Below, piece after piece: positions 29,448 through 38,502 of a stretch of DNA of 64,000 nt. The notes under the pieces were generated by a model. The model made no database searches, was not told the DNA's origin, and was given only the letters and a program-made list of their open reading frames with translations. This stretch comes from Blastococcus aggregatus (GTDB lineage: Bacteria > Actinomycetota > Actinomycetes > Mycobacteriales > Geodermatophilaceae): positions 1 to 64,000 of the forward strand of contig NZ_OBQI01000007.1 in NCBI RefSeq assembly GCF_900221005.1, read 5' to 3'. Made by a program: the position numbers and the translations under genes. The number at the start of each line of letters is the position of its first letter. Position 1 is the first letter of the stretch.

Positions 29448-30397
29448 GAGCAGGACTGGCCCGCCTGCAGCGTGGCCAGGTTCGCCCGCATGACCTCGAG
29501 GTAGTCCTCGCCGGGAGACTCGTCGGTCAGCCCCTCGACCGGGTCGAGGACGGCGGTGCGCACCCCGGCCTCCGAGGCGACGGTCTCAGCCACGGCCGGG
29601 TCGACCAGCGCCTCGGTGTAGACGGTGGTGACGCCGCGCTCGGCGACCAGGCGGGAGATCGCGGCCAGCTGGGCCGACGTCGGCTCCTGGGAGGGGCTCA
29701 GCCCGTTGATCCCGACCACCTCGAGACCGTAGCGCTCGGCGAGGTAGCCGAAGGCGTCGTGCGCGGTGACGAGGGTGTCGACGGCGCAGTCCGCCAGCCC
29801 GGCGCGCAGCTCGGCGTCGAGGGCTTCGAGGTCGGCCCGCAGGTCCGCGGCGTTGGCGGCGAAGGTGTCGGCGCCCTCGGGGTCGAGCTCGGTCAGCTGG
29901 TCGGCCAGCGCGTCACCGACGTCCGCCAGCCGGACGGGGTCCAGCCAGAAGTGCGGGTCGTCGACGTCGTCCTCGTGCCCGTGGTCGTCGTCGGTGCCCT
30001 CGTCGGCCTGGTCGTGGGACTCGCCTGCCAGGAGGTCGGCGGCGCTTCCGGCATCCCACGCGGAGTCGCCGCCGGTGGCGTCCGCCGCCTCGTCGAGGGC
30101 CGGCTGGAAACCGGCGAGGTAGACCAGCAGGTCGGCGTCCTCGACGGATGCGACGTCGCGCGGGGTGAGCTCGAGGTCGTGCGGCTCGCCGCCCGGAGGG
30201 GTGAGCGCCTCGACCGAGATCCGGTCCCCGCCGACCCGCTCGGCCGCCCACTCCAGGGGGTAGAAGCCGGCGATCACCTGCAGGCCCTCGCCCCCGTCGC
30301 CACCCCCTCCGGCGCCGTCGCTCCCGCAGCCGGCGGTGAGCACGAGCGCGGCGGCGGTCAGGCTGACGCCGACCCGGCGGGAGGCTGTACTGATCAT
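29444..30397 (-). CDS. znuA: Zinc-binding lipoprotein of the ZnuABC importer
   Basis: Cluster A-I metal-binding protein of 317 residues. The signal peptide ends in a lipobox (VLTAGC, Cys at about 25), so it is anchored outside the membrane. The charged loop with HDQADEG and DDDHGHEDD is the His/Asp-rich zinc-capture loop of ZnuA; DPHFWLDP and [10 protein letters not shown] carry metal ligands. The ATG at 30397 is chosen over ATG 30406 because a GAGAAT box sits seven bases before it and because the signal peptide is complete. The gene heads the zinc operon. Confidence 0.92.
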   Translation of the reverse strand: MISTASRRVGVSLTAAALVLTAGCGSDGAGGGGDGGEGLQVIAGFYPLEWAAERVGGDRISVEALTPPGGEPHDLELTPRDVASVEDADLLVYLAGFQPALDEAADATGGDSAWDAGSAADLLAGESHDQADEGTDDDHGHEDDVDDPHFWLDPVRLADVGDALADQLTELDPEGADTFAANAADLRADLEALDAELRAGLADCAVDTLVTAHDAFGYLAERYGLEVVGINGLSPSQEPTSAQLAAISRLVAERGVTTVYTEALVDPAVAETVASEAGVRTAVLDPVEGLTDESPGEDYLEVMRANLATLQAGQSCS

Positions 30398-30411
30398 GAG
30401 AACCATTCTCA
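30397..30411. promoter_or_regulatory. Zur box at the znuA start
   Basis: TGAGAACCATTCTCA is a perfect 6-bp inverted repeat with a 3-bp centre, close in form to actinobacterial Zur operators. On the minus strand it covers GAGAAT (a likely -10) and touches the znuA start codon, so a bound repressor would block both polymerase and a leaderless start. Confidence 0.75.
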
Positions 30412-30459
30412 CATACGGTCGGCCCGTGCCGCTCGCACGGTTCGCCGTACGGGCACGCG

Positions 30460-30465
30460 TAGTCT
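30460..30465 (+). promoter_or_regulatory. -10 box of a leaderless proA promoter
   Basis: TAGTCT is followed by seven bases and the proA GTG at 30473. It shows proA has its own promoter, divergent from the zinc operon with only about 75 bp between the two starts. Confidence 0.5.
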
Positions 30466-30472
30466 CCCCGAC

Positions 30473-31738
30473 GTGTTCGACGTCACGGAGCTGCCGCTGA
30501 TCGGCGCCGCCGCGCTGCGCGCCCGGTCGGCCGCCCGCGTGCTGCGCACCCTGCCCACCGACGCCAAGGACGGCGCGCTGACGGCGATGGCCGAGGCGCT
30601 GGTCGAGCACACCGACTCGATCCTGGCCGCCAACGCCGTCGACGTGGCCGCCGCCCGGGCCGACGGAACCCCCGAGTCGACCGTCGACCGGCTGCGCCTG
30701 GACGCCGACCGGATCGAGGGCGTGGCCGCCGCGCTGCGCCAGCTGGTCGCCCTGCCGGACCCGGTGGGCGACGTCGTCCGCGGCTCGCGGTTGCCCAACG
30801 GCCTGGAGCTGCGCCAGGTCCGGGTACCCCTCGGCGTCGTCGGCATCGTCTACGAGGCGCGGCCGAACGTCACCGTCGACGCGGCCGGCCTCTGCCTCAA
30901 GAGCGGGAACGCCGCCCTGCTGCGCGGCTCGGCGTCGGCCTTCGAGACGAACACGGCCCTGATCGAGGTGCTCACCGAGGCGGGGGAGAAGGCCGGCCTG
31001 CCCGCCGGCTTCGTGGAGCTGCTGCCGGCCGACCGGGCGTCGGTGGGGGAGCTGCTGAACGCCCGCGGCCTGGTCGACGTGGTCATCCCGCGTGGCGGCG
31101 CCTCGCTGATCCAGCGCGTGGTGCGCGAGTCTCGGGTGCCGGTCATCGAGACCGGTGAGGGCAACTGCCACGTGTACGTCGACGCCTCCGCGGACCCCGC
31201 CATCGCCGAGGCGGTCGTGCTCAACTCCAAGACCCACCGGGTGAGCGTCTGCAACTCCGCGGAGACGCTGCTCGTGCACCGCGACGTCCCGTTCCTGCCG
31301 CGCCTGCTGCGCGCACTGACCGACGCCGGCGTGACCGTCCACGGCGATCCCGCCGTGCTCGAGGCCGCCGGAGCCGGCGCGCCCGCGGTCCTCCCCGCGA
31401 CCGACGAGGACTGGGCGGCGGAGTACCTGTCGATGGACATGGCCGTGCGCGTGGTCGACGACCTGCCCGAGGCGCTGGACCACATCGCGCGCTGGACCAC
31501 CGGGCACACGGAGGCCATCGTCGCGGACTCCGCCACCGCCATCGCCGCCTTCACCGCGGGGGTCGACGCCGCCGCCGTGCTGGTCAACGCCTCCACCCGC
31601 TTCACCGACGGGGGAGAGTTCGGTTTCGGCGCCGAGATCGGCATCTCGACGCAGAAGTTGCACGCCCGTGGCCCGCTCGGACTGCCCGAGCTGACCTCGA
31701 CCACCTACGTCGTCACCGGTCGTGGCCACGTCCGCTGA
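30473..31738 (+). CDS. proA: Glutamate-5-semialdehyde dehydrogenase (gamma-glutamyl phosphate reductase)
   Basis: Second step of proline synthesis, 421 residues. It has [34 protein letters not shown] and the catalytic cysteine in [13 protein letters not shown] (usual form RPGVCNAAE). The GTG at 30473 follows a TAGTCT box by seven bases. It is separated from proB by def and the inverted zur-znu cluster, so the two proline genes are not in one transcript here. Confidence 0.94.
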   Translation: MFDVTELPLIGAAALRARSAARVLRTLPTDAKDGALTAMAEALVEHTDSILAANAVDVAAARADGTPESTVDRLRLDADRIEGVAAALRQLVALPDPVGDVVRGSRLPNGLELRQVRVPLGVVGIVYEARPNVTVDAAGLCLKSGNAALLRGSASAFETNTALIEVLTEAGEKAGLPAGFVELLPADRASVGELLNARGLVDVVIPRGGASLIQRVVRESRVPVIETGEGNCHVYVDASADPAIAEAVVLNSKTHRVSVCNSAETLLVHRDVPFLPRLLRALTDAGVTVHGDPAVLEAAGAGAPAVLPATDEDWAAEYLSMDMAVRVVDDLPEALDHIARWTTGHTEAIVADSATAIAAFTAGVDAAAVLVNASTRFTDGGEFGFGAEIGISTQKLHARGPLGLPELTSTTYVVTGRGHVR

Positions 31739-31777
31739 GCGGTCCGTCCGGCCCGCCCCCCTCTCTCAGGAGTCGTC

Positions 31778-32665
31778 TTGCCCCGTCCGCTGTCGCAGTC
31801 CCCGCACTTCTCGTCCGTCAGCGATGTCAGCAAGCGGCTGAGCGAGGCGGGTTACCTGCCCGACGCCCAGATCGCGACGACGGTCTTCCTCGCCGACCGG
31901 CTGGGCAAGCCGCTGCTGGTCGAGGGGCCCGCGGGCACCGGGAAGACCGAGCTCGCCAAGGCGCTGGCCACCGCCACCGGCTCGGACCTCATCCGCCTGC
32001 AGTGCTACGAGGGCCTGGACGAGGCCCGTGCGCTGTACGAGTGGAACTACAAGAAGCAGCTGCTGCGCATCCAGGCCTCGCAGGCCGGTGACGGCGCCGA
32101 CTGGGACAGCGTGCACGACGACATCTTCGGCGACGAGTTCCTGCTGTCCCGCCCGCTGCTGACCGCCATCCGGCGCACCGACCCGACCGTGCTGCTCATC
32201 GACGAGACCGACAAGGCCGATGTCGAGGTCGAGGGCCTGCTGCTGGAGGTGCTGTCGGACTTCCAGGTGACCATCCCCGAGCTCGGCACCATCACCGCCA
32301 CCCGCCGACCCATGGTCATCCTCACCTCCAACGCCACGCGTGAGCTGTCCGAGGCGCTCAAGCGCCGCTGCCTCTACCTGGCGCTGGACTACCCCTCGGC
32401 CGACCGCGAGCGCGAGATCGTGCTGTCGCGGGTGCCGGACCTGGCCCCGGGCCTGGCCGACCAGCTGGTCAAGACGGTGCGCGCGCTGCGGGCGATGGAG
32501 CTGAAGAAGTCGCCGTCGATCTCCGAGACGCTCGACTGGGCGCAGACGCTGCTCGAGCTGGGCCTGGACACCCTGGACGAGGGTGCGATGGCCTCCACCC
32601 TCGGGGTGGTGCTCAAGCACGCCAGCGACCAGGAGCGTGCCGCCGCCGAGCTCCGGCTCAACTGA
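31778..32665 (+). CDS. MoxR-family AAA+ ATPase
   Basis: 295 residues. Walker A GPAGTGKTEL is near 50, Walker B LLIDETDKAD near 145, and TSNATRELSEALKRRC is the sensor/arginine-finger segment. MoxR ATPases act as chaperones that insert metal centres or remodel complexes with a VWA partner, encoded next. The start is TTG with AGGAG upstream. The stop overlaps the next ATG (TGATG). The target is unknown; CoxD/CoxE-type pairs are the closest analogy. Confidence 0.88.
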   Translation: MPRPLSQSPHFSSVSDVSKRLSEAGYLPDAQIATTVFLADRLGKPLLVEGPAGTGKTELAKALATATGSDLIRLQCYEGLDEARALYEWNYKKQLLRIQASQAGDGADWDSVHDDIFGDEFLLSRPLLTAIRRTDPTVLLIDETDKADVEVEGLLLEVLSDFQVTIPELGTITATRRPMVILTSNATRELSEALKRRCLYLALDYPSADREREIVLSRVPDLAPGLADQLVKTVRALRAMELKKSPSISETLDWAQTLLELGLDTLDEGAMASTLGVVLKHASDQERAAAELRLN

Positions 32666-34110
32666 TGACCGCGCCGCTGAGCCGCTCCGAGGAGCTCGGG
32701 GGGCTGGCCGGGCACCTCGACGGGTTCGTCCGCGCGGTGCGCGCGGCCGGCATCCCGGTGGGCATCACCCAGGCCGTCGACGCCGCCGAGATCCTCACCG
32801 TCGTAGACCTGCTCGAGCGCGAGCAGTTGCGGCACGGTCTCGCGGCCGTGCTGCTGCAGCGCGCGGCCCAGCGGCCCGCCTACGACGTGCTGTTCGATCT
32901 CTGGTGGCCGCTGAGCGACCGACCGAGGACGTCCTCGGACTCCGAGGGGTCCGAGGACGGCGACGAGGGCGGCGAGGGCGGCGAGCCCGGGCAGGGCGGT
33001 CCGCGGCAGGACGACGCCGCCCTGGCCAAGGCGATGCGCGAGCAGCTGTTCCAGCTGCTGCTCGAGGGCGACGAGGACGAGATCCGCCGGTTCGCCCGGC
33101 GGGCCGTGGACCGGCTCGGCAGCGGCCAGCCCAGCCCCACCGGGCAGTCGTACTTCAGCTACCGGGTCATGCGCGCCCTCTCGCCGGACACGCTGGTCGC
33201 CCAGCTGCTGGCCGGGCTGCTGGCCGAGGGCGACCGCGGTGGGCTCAACGAGCAGGTCGCCCGCCAGACGGTGCGCGAGCGGGTGGACGCGTTCAAGAAC
33301 GCCGTCGAGACCGAGGTGCGCCGCCGGACGGCCGACGAGAAGGGCCGGGAGCGGGTCGCGAAGAACGCCGTCCGCCCGCTGGCCGACCAGATCGACTTCC
33401 TCCGTGCGCAGTCGACCGACCTCGCGGAGCTCCGCCGCACGGTGGCGCCGCTGGCGCGGCGTCTGGCCGTCCGGCTCTCCGCGCGACGGAAGATCGGCCG
33501 CCAGGGCCGGCTGGACTTCCGCAAGACCGTCCGGGCCTCGCTGGGGACCGGCGGCGTGCCGGTGGTCACCCACCACCGGCCGCGGAAGGTGCACAAGCCC
33601 GAGCTGGTCGTGCTCTGCGACGTCAGCGGCTCGGTGGCCGGCTTCAGCCACTTCACGCTGATGCTGACCCAGGCCCTGCGCGAGCACTTCACCGGCGTGC
33701 GGGCCTTCGCCTTCGTCGACTCGACCGACGAGGTGACCCGGTTCTTCCGACCGGGCGCCGACGTCGCCGACGCCGTGACCCGCATCGGTCGGGAGGCGCA
33801 GGTGGTCGCCTTCGACGGGCACAGCGACTACGGCACCGCGTTCGAGGTGTTCGCGGACAAGTACGCATCCGCGATCGGGCCGAAGACCTCGCTGCTGGTA
33901 CTGGGCGACGGCCGGACGAACTACCGGCCGGCCGCGGTGCCGCTGTTGGCCAGCATGGTGCGCCGGTCCCGGTCGGCGCACTGGCTGAACCCCGAGCCGC
34001 GCCGGCAGTGGGGGAGCGGGGACTCCGCCGCCGACCGGTACGGCGAGGTCATCGACATGGTGGAGTGCCGCAACGCCTCCCAGCTGGCCGACTTCATCAC
34101 CACGCTCTGA
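32665..34110 (+). CDS. VWA-domain protein (CoxE-like)
   Basis: 481 residues. An N-terminal helical region and an acidic/glycine linker (about 90-125) precede a C-terminal von Willebrand A domain. The MIDAS motif DVSGSVAGFS near residue 318 binds a divalent metal. The family partners MoxR ATPases; the pair is translationally coupled here. No obvious metalloenzyme client is adjacent, so the function is open. Confidence 0.87.
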   Translation: MTAPLSRSEELGGLAGHLDGFVRAVRAAGIPVGITQAVDAAEILTVVDLLEREQLRHGLAAVLLQRAAQRPAYDVLFDLWWPLSDRPRTSSDSEGSEDGDEGGEGGEPGQGGPRQDDAALAKAMREQLFQLLLEGDEDEIRRFARRAVDRLGSGQPSPTGQSYFSYRVMRALSPDTLVAQLLAGLLAEGDRGGLNEQVARQTVRERVDAFKNAVETEVRRRTADEKGRERVAKNAVRPLADQIDFLRAQSTDLAELRRTVAPLARRLAVRLSARRKIGRQGRLDFRKTVRASLGTGGVPVVTHHRPRKVHKPELVVLCDVSGSVAGFSHFTLMLTQALREHFTGVRAFAFVDSTDEVTRFFRPGADVADAVTRIGREAQVVAFDGHSDYGTAFEVFADKYASAIGPKTSLLVLGDGRTNYRPAAVPLLASMVRRSRSAHWLNPEPRRQWGSGDSAADRYGEVIDMVECRNASQLADFITTL

Positions 34111-34546
34111 CGTCGGGGGTGGGTCCGGGCGCTGCCTCGATCCACCCCGGCGTCCGGTCCCGCGCCGGCTCCGGGCCGAGAGCTGCCGTCGGGCACCCGG
34201 TTCGTCGTCGAGTCGCGGAGTCGGCTCGTCGACGTGGCGACCGGTCGACATGTCGCCGAATCGCCTCCGCGTCCGCCCCGGCGGGCGGGTGTGCGCGCGA
34301 ACACGATGAATTCCGGTACCAAGGCGTAACCCAGGGGCCGGCGAGCCGTTGGGCAGCGCGGTGCCGATGCTCCCGGGCGTCGGCACCGTCCGACCGCGAC
34401 AGGGCGGAGACGCCCGCGACCGGCTGCACGGGGGAGCCGGTCGCCGCGGCTCGGGGCACCTCGTGAGCGGGGGGCGGTGGCCCTCTCACGCGCACCCCGG
34501 TGGTGCGGCCAGGCCTCGTTCCGGTGCGCCCGGCTACGCTCGGTCG
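34111..34546 (+). other. 436-bp region without a recognised gene
   Basis: No reading frame in this stretch shows conserved sequence, and base composition by codon position does not look coding. It contains several modest inverted repeats (for example GGCGAC...GTCGCC around 34235-34257) but no RNA family I can recognise. The nadD promoter box is at its right end. Confidence 0.4.
34535..34540 (+). promoter_or_regulatory. -10 box of a leaderless nadD promoter
   Basis: TACGCT is followed by six bases and the nadD GTG at 34547. No convincing -35 hexamer is visible. It supports the chosen nadD start. Confidence 0.5.
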
Positions 34547-35248
34547 GTGACAGGCGGGCGAATCGGTGTGATGGGCGGGACGTTCGACCCCATCCACCAC
34601 GGACACCTCGTGGCCGCGAGCGAGGTCGCCGGGCTCTTCGGGCTCGACGAGGTCGTCTTCGTGCCGACCGGCCAGCCGTGGCAGAAGAGCGACCGGCAGG
34701 TGAGCCCCGCCGAGGACCGCTACCTCATGACGGTCATCGCCACGGCGTCCAATCCGCGGTTCTCCGTCAGCCGGGTCGACATCGACCGGGGCGGCCCCAC
34801 CTACACGATCGACACCCTGGTCGACCTGCGCGCCCAGAGGCCGGACGCCGAACTCTTCTTCATCACCGGCGCGGACGCCCTGGCCCAGATCATGACCTGG
34901 CGCGACGGGGACCGGTGCTTCGACCTGGCGCACTTCATCGGCGTGACCCGGCCCGGGTACACGCTGGCCGACCTCGATCTGCCTCCCGGGCGGGTCAGCC
35001 TGGTCGAGATCCCCGCGCTGGCCATCAGTTCCAGTGACTGCCGTGGACGCGTCGCCCGGGGTATGCCGGTCTGGTACCTGGTGCCCGACGGCGTCGTCCA
35101 GTACATCGAGAAGCGGGGCCTCTACCGGGAGGGCCCACGCCGGCGTGCGCCGTCGGCCGTCAGCGGCGGCGAGGACGTCCCCCCGGCGGAGCCTGATCCC
35201 GGACACGACACCGACACCCCATCCCACTTCCAGGAGGTACCCAGATGA
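34547..35248 (+). CDS. nadD: Nicotinate-nucleotide adenylyltransferase
   Basis: NAD synthesis enzyme of 233 residues. The nucleotidyltransferase motif [12 protein letters not shown] is at the N-terminus, and the SSDCRGRV segment replaces the usual SSTxIR. The 25-residue C-terminal tail after YIEKRGLYR is hydrophilic and not conserved. The GTG at 34547 follows TACGCT by six bases, so a leaderless message is likely; the much longer upstream frame is not conserved. It overlaps rsfS by four bases. Confidence 0.92.
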   Translation: MTGGRIGVMGGTFDPIHHGHLVAASEVAGLFGLDEVVFVPTGQPWQKSDRQVSPAEDRYLMTVIATASNPRFSVSRVDIDRGGPTYTIDTLVDLRAQRPDAELFFITGADALAQIMTWRDGDRCFDLAHFIGVTRPGYTLADLDLPPGRVSLVEIPALAISSSDCRGRVARGMPVWYLVPDGVVQYIEKRGLYREGPRRRAPSAVSGGEDVPPAEPDPGHDTDTPSHFQEVPR

Positions 35249-35697
35249 CCGCCTCGGCCGAGGCGCGGGACACCGCGCAACTCGCCGCTCAGGCGGCCGC
35301 CGACAAGCTCGCCACCGACGTCTCGATCGTGGACGTCAGCGACCGGCTGGCGATCACCGATGCGTTCGTCCTCGCATCGGCGCCGAACGAGCGCCAGGTG
35401 CAGGCGATCGTGGACGCGGTCGAGGAGCGCCTGCGCGAGCACGGCATCAAGCCGGTGCGCCGCGAGGGCATGAACGAGGCCCGCTGGGTGCTGCTGGACT
35501 TCGTGGACGTCGTCGTCCACGTCCAGCACGCCGAGGAGCGGGCCTACTACGCACTCGAGCGCCTGTGGAAGGACTGCCCGACGATCCCGTTCGTCGACAG
35601 CGCCCTGCCGGCGGAGACGGCGGCCGACCCGTCGACGCCGGACGACGGGGACGCGGCGGAGGCCGTGGAGCCGTCGCAGGACATGCCCGAGCGGTGA
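35245..35697 (+). CDS. rsfS: Ribosomal silencing factor RsfS
   Basis: 150 residues. The core contains [23 protein letters not shown] and [11 protein letters not shown], diagnostic of RsfS, which binds L14 and blocks subunit joining in starvation. The tail is acidic and variable. AGGAGG lies eight bases before the ATG inside nadD. The ATG overlaps the nadD stop and the next gene overlaps its own stop, so three genes are coupled. Confidence 0.93.
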   Translation: MTASAEARDTAQLAAQAAADKLATDVSIVDVSDRLAITDAFVLASAPNERQVQAIVDAVEERLREHGIKPVRREGMNEARWVLLDFVDVVVHVQHAEERAYYALERLWKDCPTIPFVDSALPAETAADPSTPDDGDAAEAVEPSQDMPER

Positions 35698-36455
35698 GCT
35701 CCGACGCGGCGCTCGCCCTGCCCGTCCGGCGGCTGATCCTCTGGCGGCACGGGCGCACGGAGTGGAACGCCGTCGGACGCTTCCAGGGCCGGATGGATCC
35801 GCCCCTGGACGAGGTGGGCCGCCGGCAGGCCCTCGAGGCCGCGCCGCACCTCGTGACGGCGGGCTCGCTCGGGGACGACACGGTCGTGGTCTCCAGCGAC
35901 CTCGACCGCGCCGCGCACACCGCCGCTGCCCTGACCGGGCTCCTCGGCGTGCCGCTTCGGCTCGATCCGCGGCTGCAGGAGCACGGCATGGGCTCGTGGG
36001 AGGGCCTCACCCGCGACGAGGTGGCCGACCGGTACCCCGACCAGTACGCAGACTGGCTGGCCGGACGCCCGGTGCTGGGGCGCGGTGGCGAGGAGCCCGG
36101 GGCGGTCGCCGAACGGGCACTCGCCGCGCTCGCCGACCTGCCACCGGCTCCGGTGGCGGTCGTCGTCACGCACGGCGGCACGAGCGGTCGCCTGATCGAG
36201 CGCCTGATCGGGCTCGGGCCCGGGCAACGACGGCTGTTCGGACCGCTGGGGAACTGCGGCTGGAGCGAGCTCCGGGAGCAGTCGGGGGCCTGGCGCGTCA
36301 TGCGCCACAACGCGTCGGTGCCCGCGACGGTGACCGCCGCCGGCAACGGCGTCGGCCACGACGGTGTCGCCGCGCGCGAGGGTGCGCCGGTGCGGTCGGG
36401 TGCGAACCCCGAGGAGGGCGGCGCCGGACCCGTCGGGGACGCCGACGCGGTGTAG
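35694..36455 (+). CDS. Histidine-phosphatase (phosphoglycerate-mutase-like) protein
   Basis: 253 residues with the RHG catalytic motif in LWRHGRTEWN and the second His in VTHGGTSGR. Its place after rsfS matches mycobacterial GpgP, a glucosyl-3-phosphoglycerate phosphatase, so that function is possible but not proven. The last 50 residues are low-complexity. Its stop is TAG, one of only four in the window, and downstream sequence does not continue the family. Confidence 0.85.
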   Translation: MSSDAALALPVRRLILWRHGRTEWNAVGRFQGRMDPPLDEVGRRQALEAAPHLVTAGSLGDDTVVVSSDLDRAAHTAAALTGLLGVPLRLDPRLQEHGMGSWEGLTRDEVADRYPDQYADWLAGRPVLGRGGEEPGAVAERALAALADLPPAPVAVVVTHGGTSGRLIERLIGLGPGQRRLFGPLGNCGWSELREQSGAWRVMRHNASVPATVTAAGNGVGHDGVAAREGAPVRSGANPEEGGAGPVGDADAV

Positions 36456-36538
36456 GGAGCGAACTCCCGACGCAACCCGAACGGTGGACGGCTGACCGTG
36501 GCTCCTGGATCCCGGGGCCCGGCAGTTAGCCTCGCCGG

Positions 36539-37462
36539 GTGCCCGTTGCCGTCGTCACCGATTCGACGGCGTACCTCCCGCCGGAACTCCTCGAGCGCTA
36601 CCGCATCGAGGTCGTCCCGCTGTACGTGGTGCTGGCCGGCCGTTCCGGGACCGAGGGCGAGTCCGTCGGCCCCGACGACGTAGCCAGGGTGCTGGGCACG
36701 CGCGGCGGGCGGGTCTCCACGTCCCGCCCCACGCCGGGCGACTTCGTCGCGGCCTACCGGCGGCTCCTGGACGCCGGAGCGGACCGGCTGGTGTCCATCC
36801 ATCTCTCCGCCGAGCTGTCGGGCACCTGGGACGCGGCCCGGCTGGCTGCCTCGCAGGTCGGCGAGCACATCGTCACGGTCGTCGACAGCCGATCGGCGGC
36901 GATGGGGAACGGCTTCGCCGTGCTGGCGGCCGCTCGGGCGGCCGCCGCCGGAGCGGACGCCGCCGAGGTCGCCCACGCGGCCCGCCGCACGGCGGCGGCC
37001 ACCCGCACGTTCTTCGTCGTGGACACGCTGGACCACCTCCGTCGCGGAGGCCGCATCGGGCCGGCGGCCGCCCTCCTGGGCTCGGCGCTGGCGGTCAAGC
37101 CCGTGCTGCACGTGCTCGACGGACGGGTGCTGCCGCTGGAGAAGGTCCGCACCTCCGCCCGCGCCCTGAACCGGCTGGTCCAGCGGGTCGTCGAGGAGGT
37201 GGCGGACGCCCCGGTGTTCCTCGCGGTGCACCACCTCGCCGCCCCGGAGAAGGCCGAACGGCTGGCCGCCGAGCTGCGCGAGCGGGTGCCGACCGCGCGC
37301 GAGATCTACGTGAGCGAGCTCGGCGCCGCCATCGGGGCGCACGTGGGCCCCGGTGCGGTCGGCGTCGTCGTGGCGCCGGACGACACGAGCGAGGCGGAGG
37401 ACGGCGTCGCCGCGGAGACACCACCGCCGGAGAGCCCGCACCAGTCCACGACGGACGACTGA
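36539..37462 (+). CDS. DegV family fatty-acid-binding protein
   Basis: 307 residues with VVTDSTAYLP at the start, SRPTPGDF, HLSAELSGTW and DTLDHLRRGGRIG. DegV/FakB proteins bind a fatty acid and present it to a kinase in Gram-positives; no FakA is adjacent. The GTG lies six bases after TAGCCT (36527-36532), another leaderless arrangement. The C-terminal 25 residues are acidic and unconserved. Confidence 0.9.
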   Translation: MPVAVVTDSTAYLPPELLERYRIEVVPLYVVLAGRSGTEGESVGPDDVARVLGTRGGRVSTSRPTPGDFVAAYRRLLDAGADRLVSIHLSAELSGTWDAARLAASQVGEHIVTVVDSRSAAMGNGFAVLAAARAAAAGADAAEVAHAARRTAAATRTFFVVDTLDHLRRGGRIGPAAALLGSALAVKPVLHVLDGRVLPLEKVRTSARALNRLVQRVVEEVADAPVFLAVHHLAAPEKAERLAAELRERVPTAREIYVSELGAAIGAHVGPGAVGVVVAPDDTSEAEDGVAAETPPPESPHQSTTDD

Positions 37463-37617
37463 CCGCGGCCGGGCAACGAGGGCTGCACGCAGGGGCATGA
37501 GGGCACCCTGACCGCTGCGGGTGCCGGAGCGCTCCCCGGCATCCACAGCCCGGCCCTCCGTCCACAGATCCGGTTCGAGGCCGTCGTGGGTGACCGGGGG
37601 TTCCTAGCGTCCGCGGG

Positions 37618-38502
37618 GTGCGCACCAGCCCTCGCCGCTCCGACGACGCCGACGTCATCCGCGCCCGGTTGCGTGCGCTGCTCGACGAGGGATTCCGCGG
37701 CGGCTGGGTGCCCGAGGACGAGGACGAAGGCGAGGAGGAAGGCGAGGAGGCGCGGACGCCGGTGACCCAGGGGCGGTCGCCCTCCGGACGAGCCGAGGAA
37801 CACCACGCCCTCGAGGGCGACGGCGCCGGGGCGGAGCCGGGCGCGGACCGCCCCCCGGGGCTCGGACGGCACCGGGCGCCCGACCGGGTGGTGCGGTGGA
37901 ATCCAGGCCGGCCCGGTGCCCGCGCTCTCTGGATCGCGGGACTGCTGGCCGCGCTGCTGGTCATCGGCGGGACGTGGTGGGACCGCCCCCAGGTCGAACC
38001 GGTGACGCCGGAGTCGACCGGCAACTCGGCGGCGGCGCTCCCGACGGCCGGCCCTCGCGTGGGGGAGGCGGCCGAGACCGCGACCACCGTCGTCGTCGCC
38101 GTGGTGGGCCTGGTCGGGCGGCCCGGACTGGTGACCGTGCCGACCGGCTCCCGGGTCGCCGACGCCGTCGAGGCGGCCGGCGGGTTCCTACCGGGCACCG
38201 ATCCGGCCACGGTCAACCTCGCCGCGGTGGTCTCCGACGGCCAGCAGATCGCGGTCGGGGCGCCCTCCCCGGTCAGCGGCAGCCCGTCGCCGGCTGGGGC
38301 GGGCGCCGGCGGGCCGGTGAACCTCAACACCGCGACCGCCCAGGACCTCGATGCGCTCCCGGGCATCGGCCCGGTGCTCGCCCAGCGGATCGTCGACCAC
38401 CGCAGTGAGCAGGGCCGGTTCCGCAGCGTCGAGCAGCTCGACGACGTCCCCGGCATCGGCCCGGCGATCGCCGCCGAGCTGGCCGAGCTGGTGACGGTGT
38501 GA
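37618..38502 (+). CDS. comEA: ComEA-like helix-hairpin-helix DNA-binding protein
   Basis: 294 residues. An acidic cytoplasmic stretch (EDEDEGEEEGEE, about 38-50) precedes one membrane helix (about 101-120), a SLBB-type beta domain (VVGLVGRPGLVTVP) and two C-terminal HhH motifs beginning VNLNTATAQDLDALPGIG. It should bind incoming DNA outside the membrane for ComEC. The GTG lies seven bases after TAGCGT. It overlaps comEC by four bases. Confidence 0.9.
   Translation: MRTSPRRSDDADVIRARLRALLDEGFRGGWVPEDEDEGEEEGEEARTPVTQGRSPSGRAEEHHALEGDGAGAEPGADRPPGLGRHRAPDRVVRWNPGRPGARALWIAGLLAALLVIGGTWWDRPQVEPVTPESTGNSAAALPTAGPRVGEAAETATTVVVAVVGLVGRPGLVTVPTGSRVADAVEAAGGFLPGTDPATVNLAAVVSDGQQIAVGAPSPVSGSPSPAGAGAGGPVNLNTATAQDLDALPGIGPVLAQRIVDHRSEQGRFRSVEQLDDVPGIGPAIAAELAELVTV

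Noticed and set aside
34111-34546. c-di-AMP (ydaO) riboswitch before nadD
   Set aside because: A GCCGAAT-like stretch is present, but the other conserved blocks of the family could not be found.
36453-36455. TAG of the phosphatase-like gene as a selenocysteine codon
   Set aside because: The frame after TAG shows no family continuation and no nearby hairpin resembling a SECIS; it is a normal stop. The same holds for the TAG at 56686-56688.
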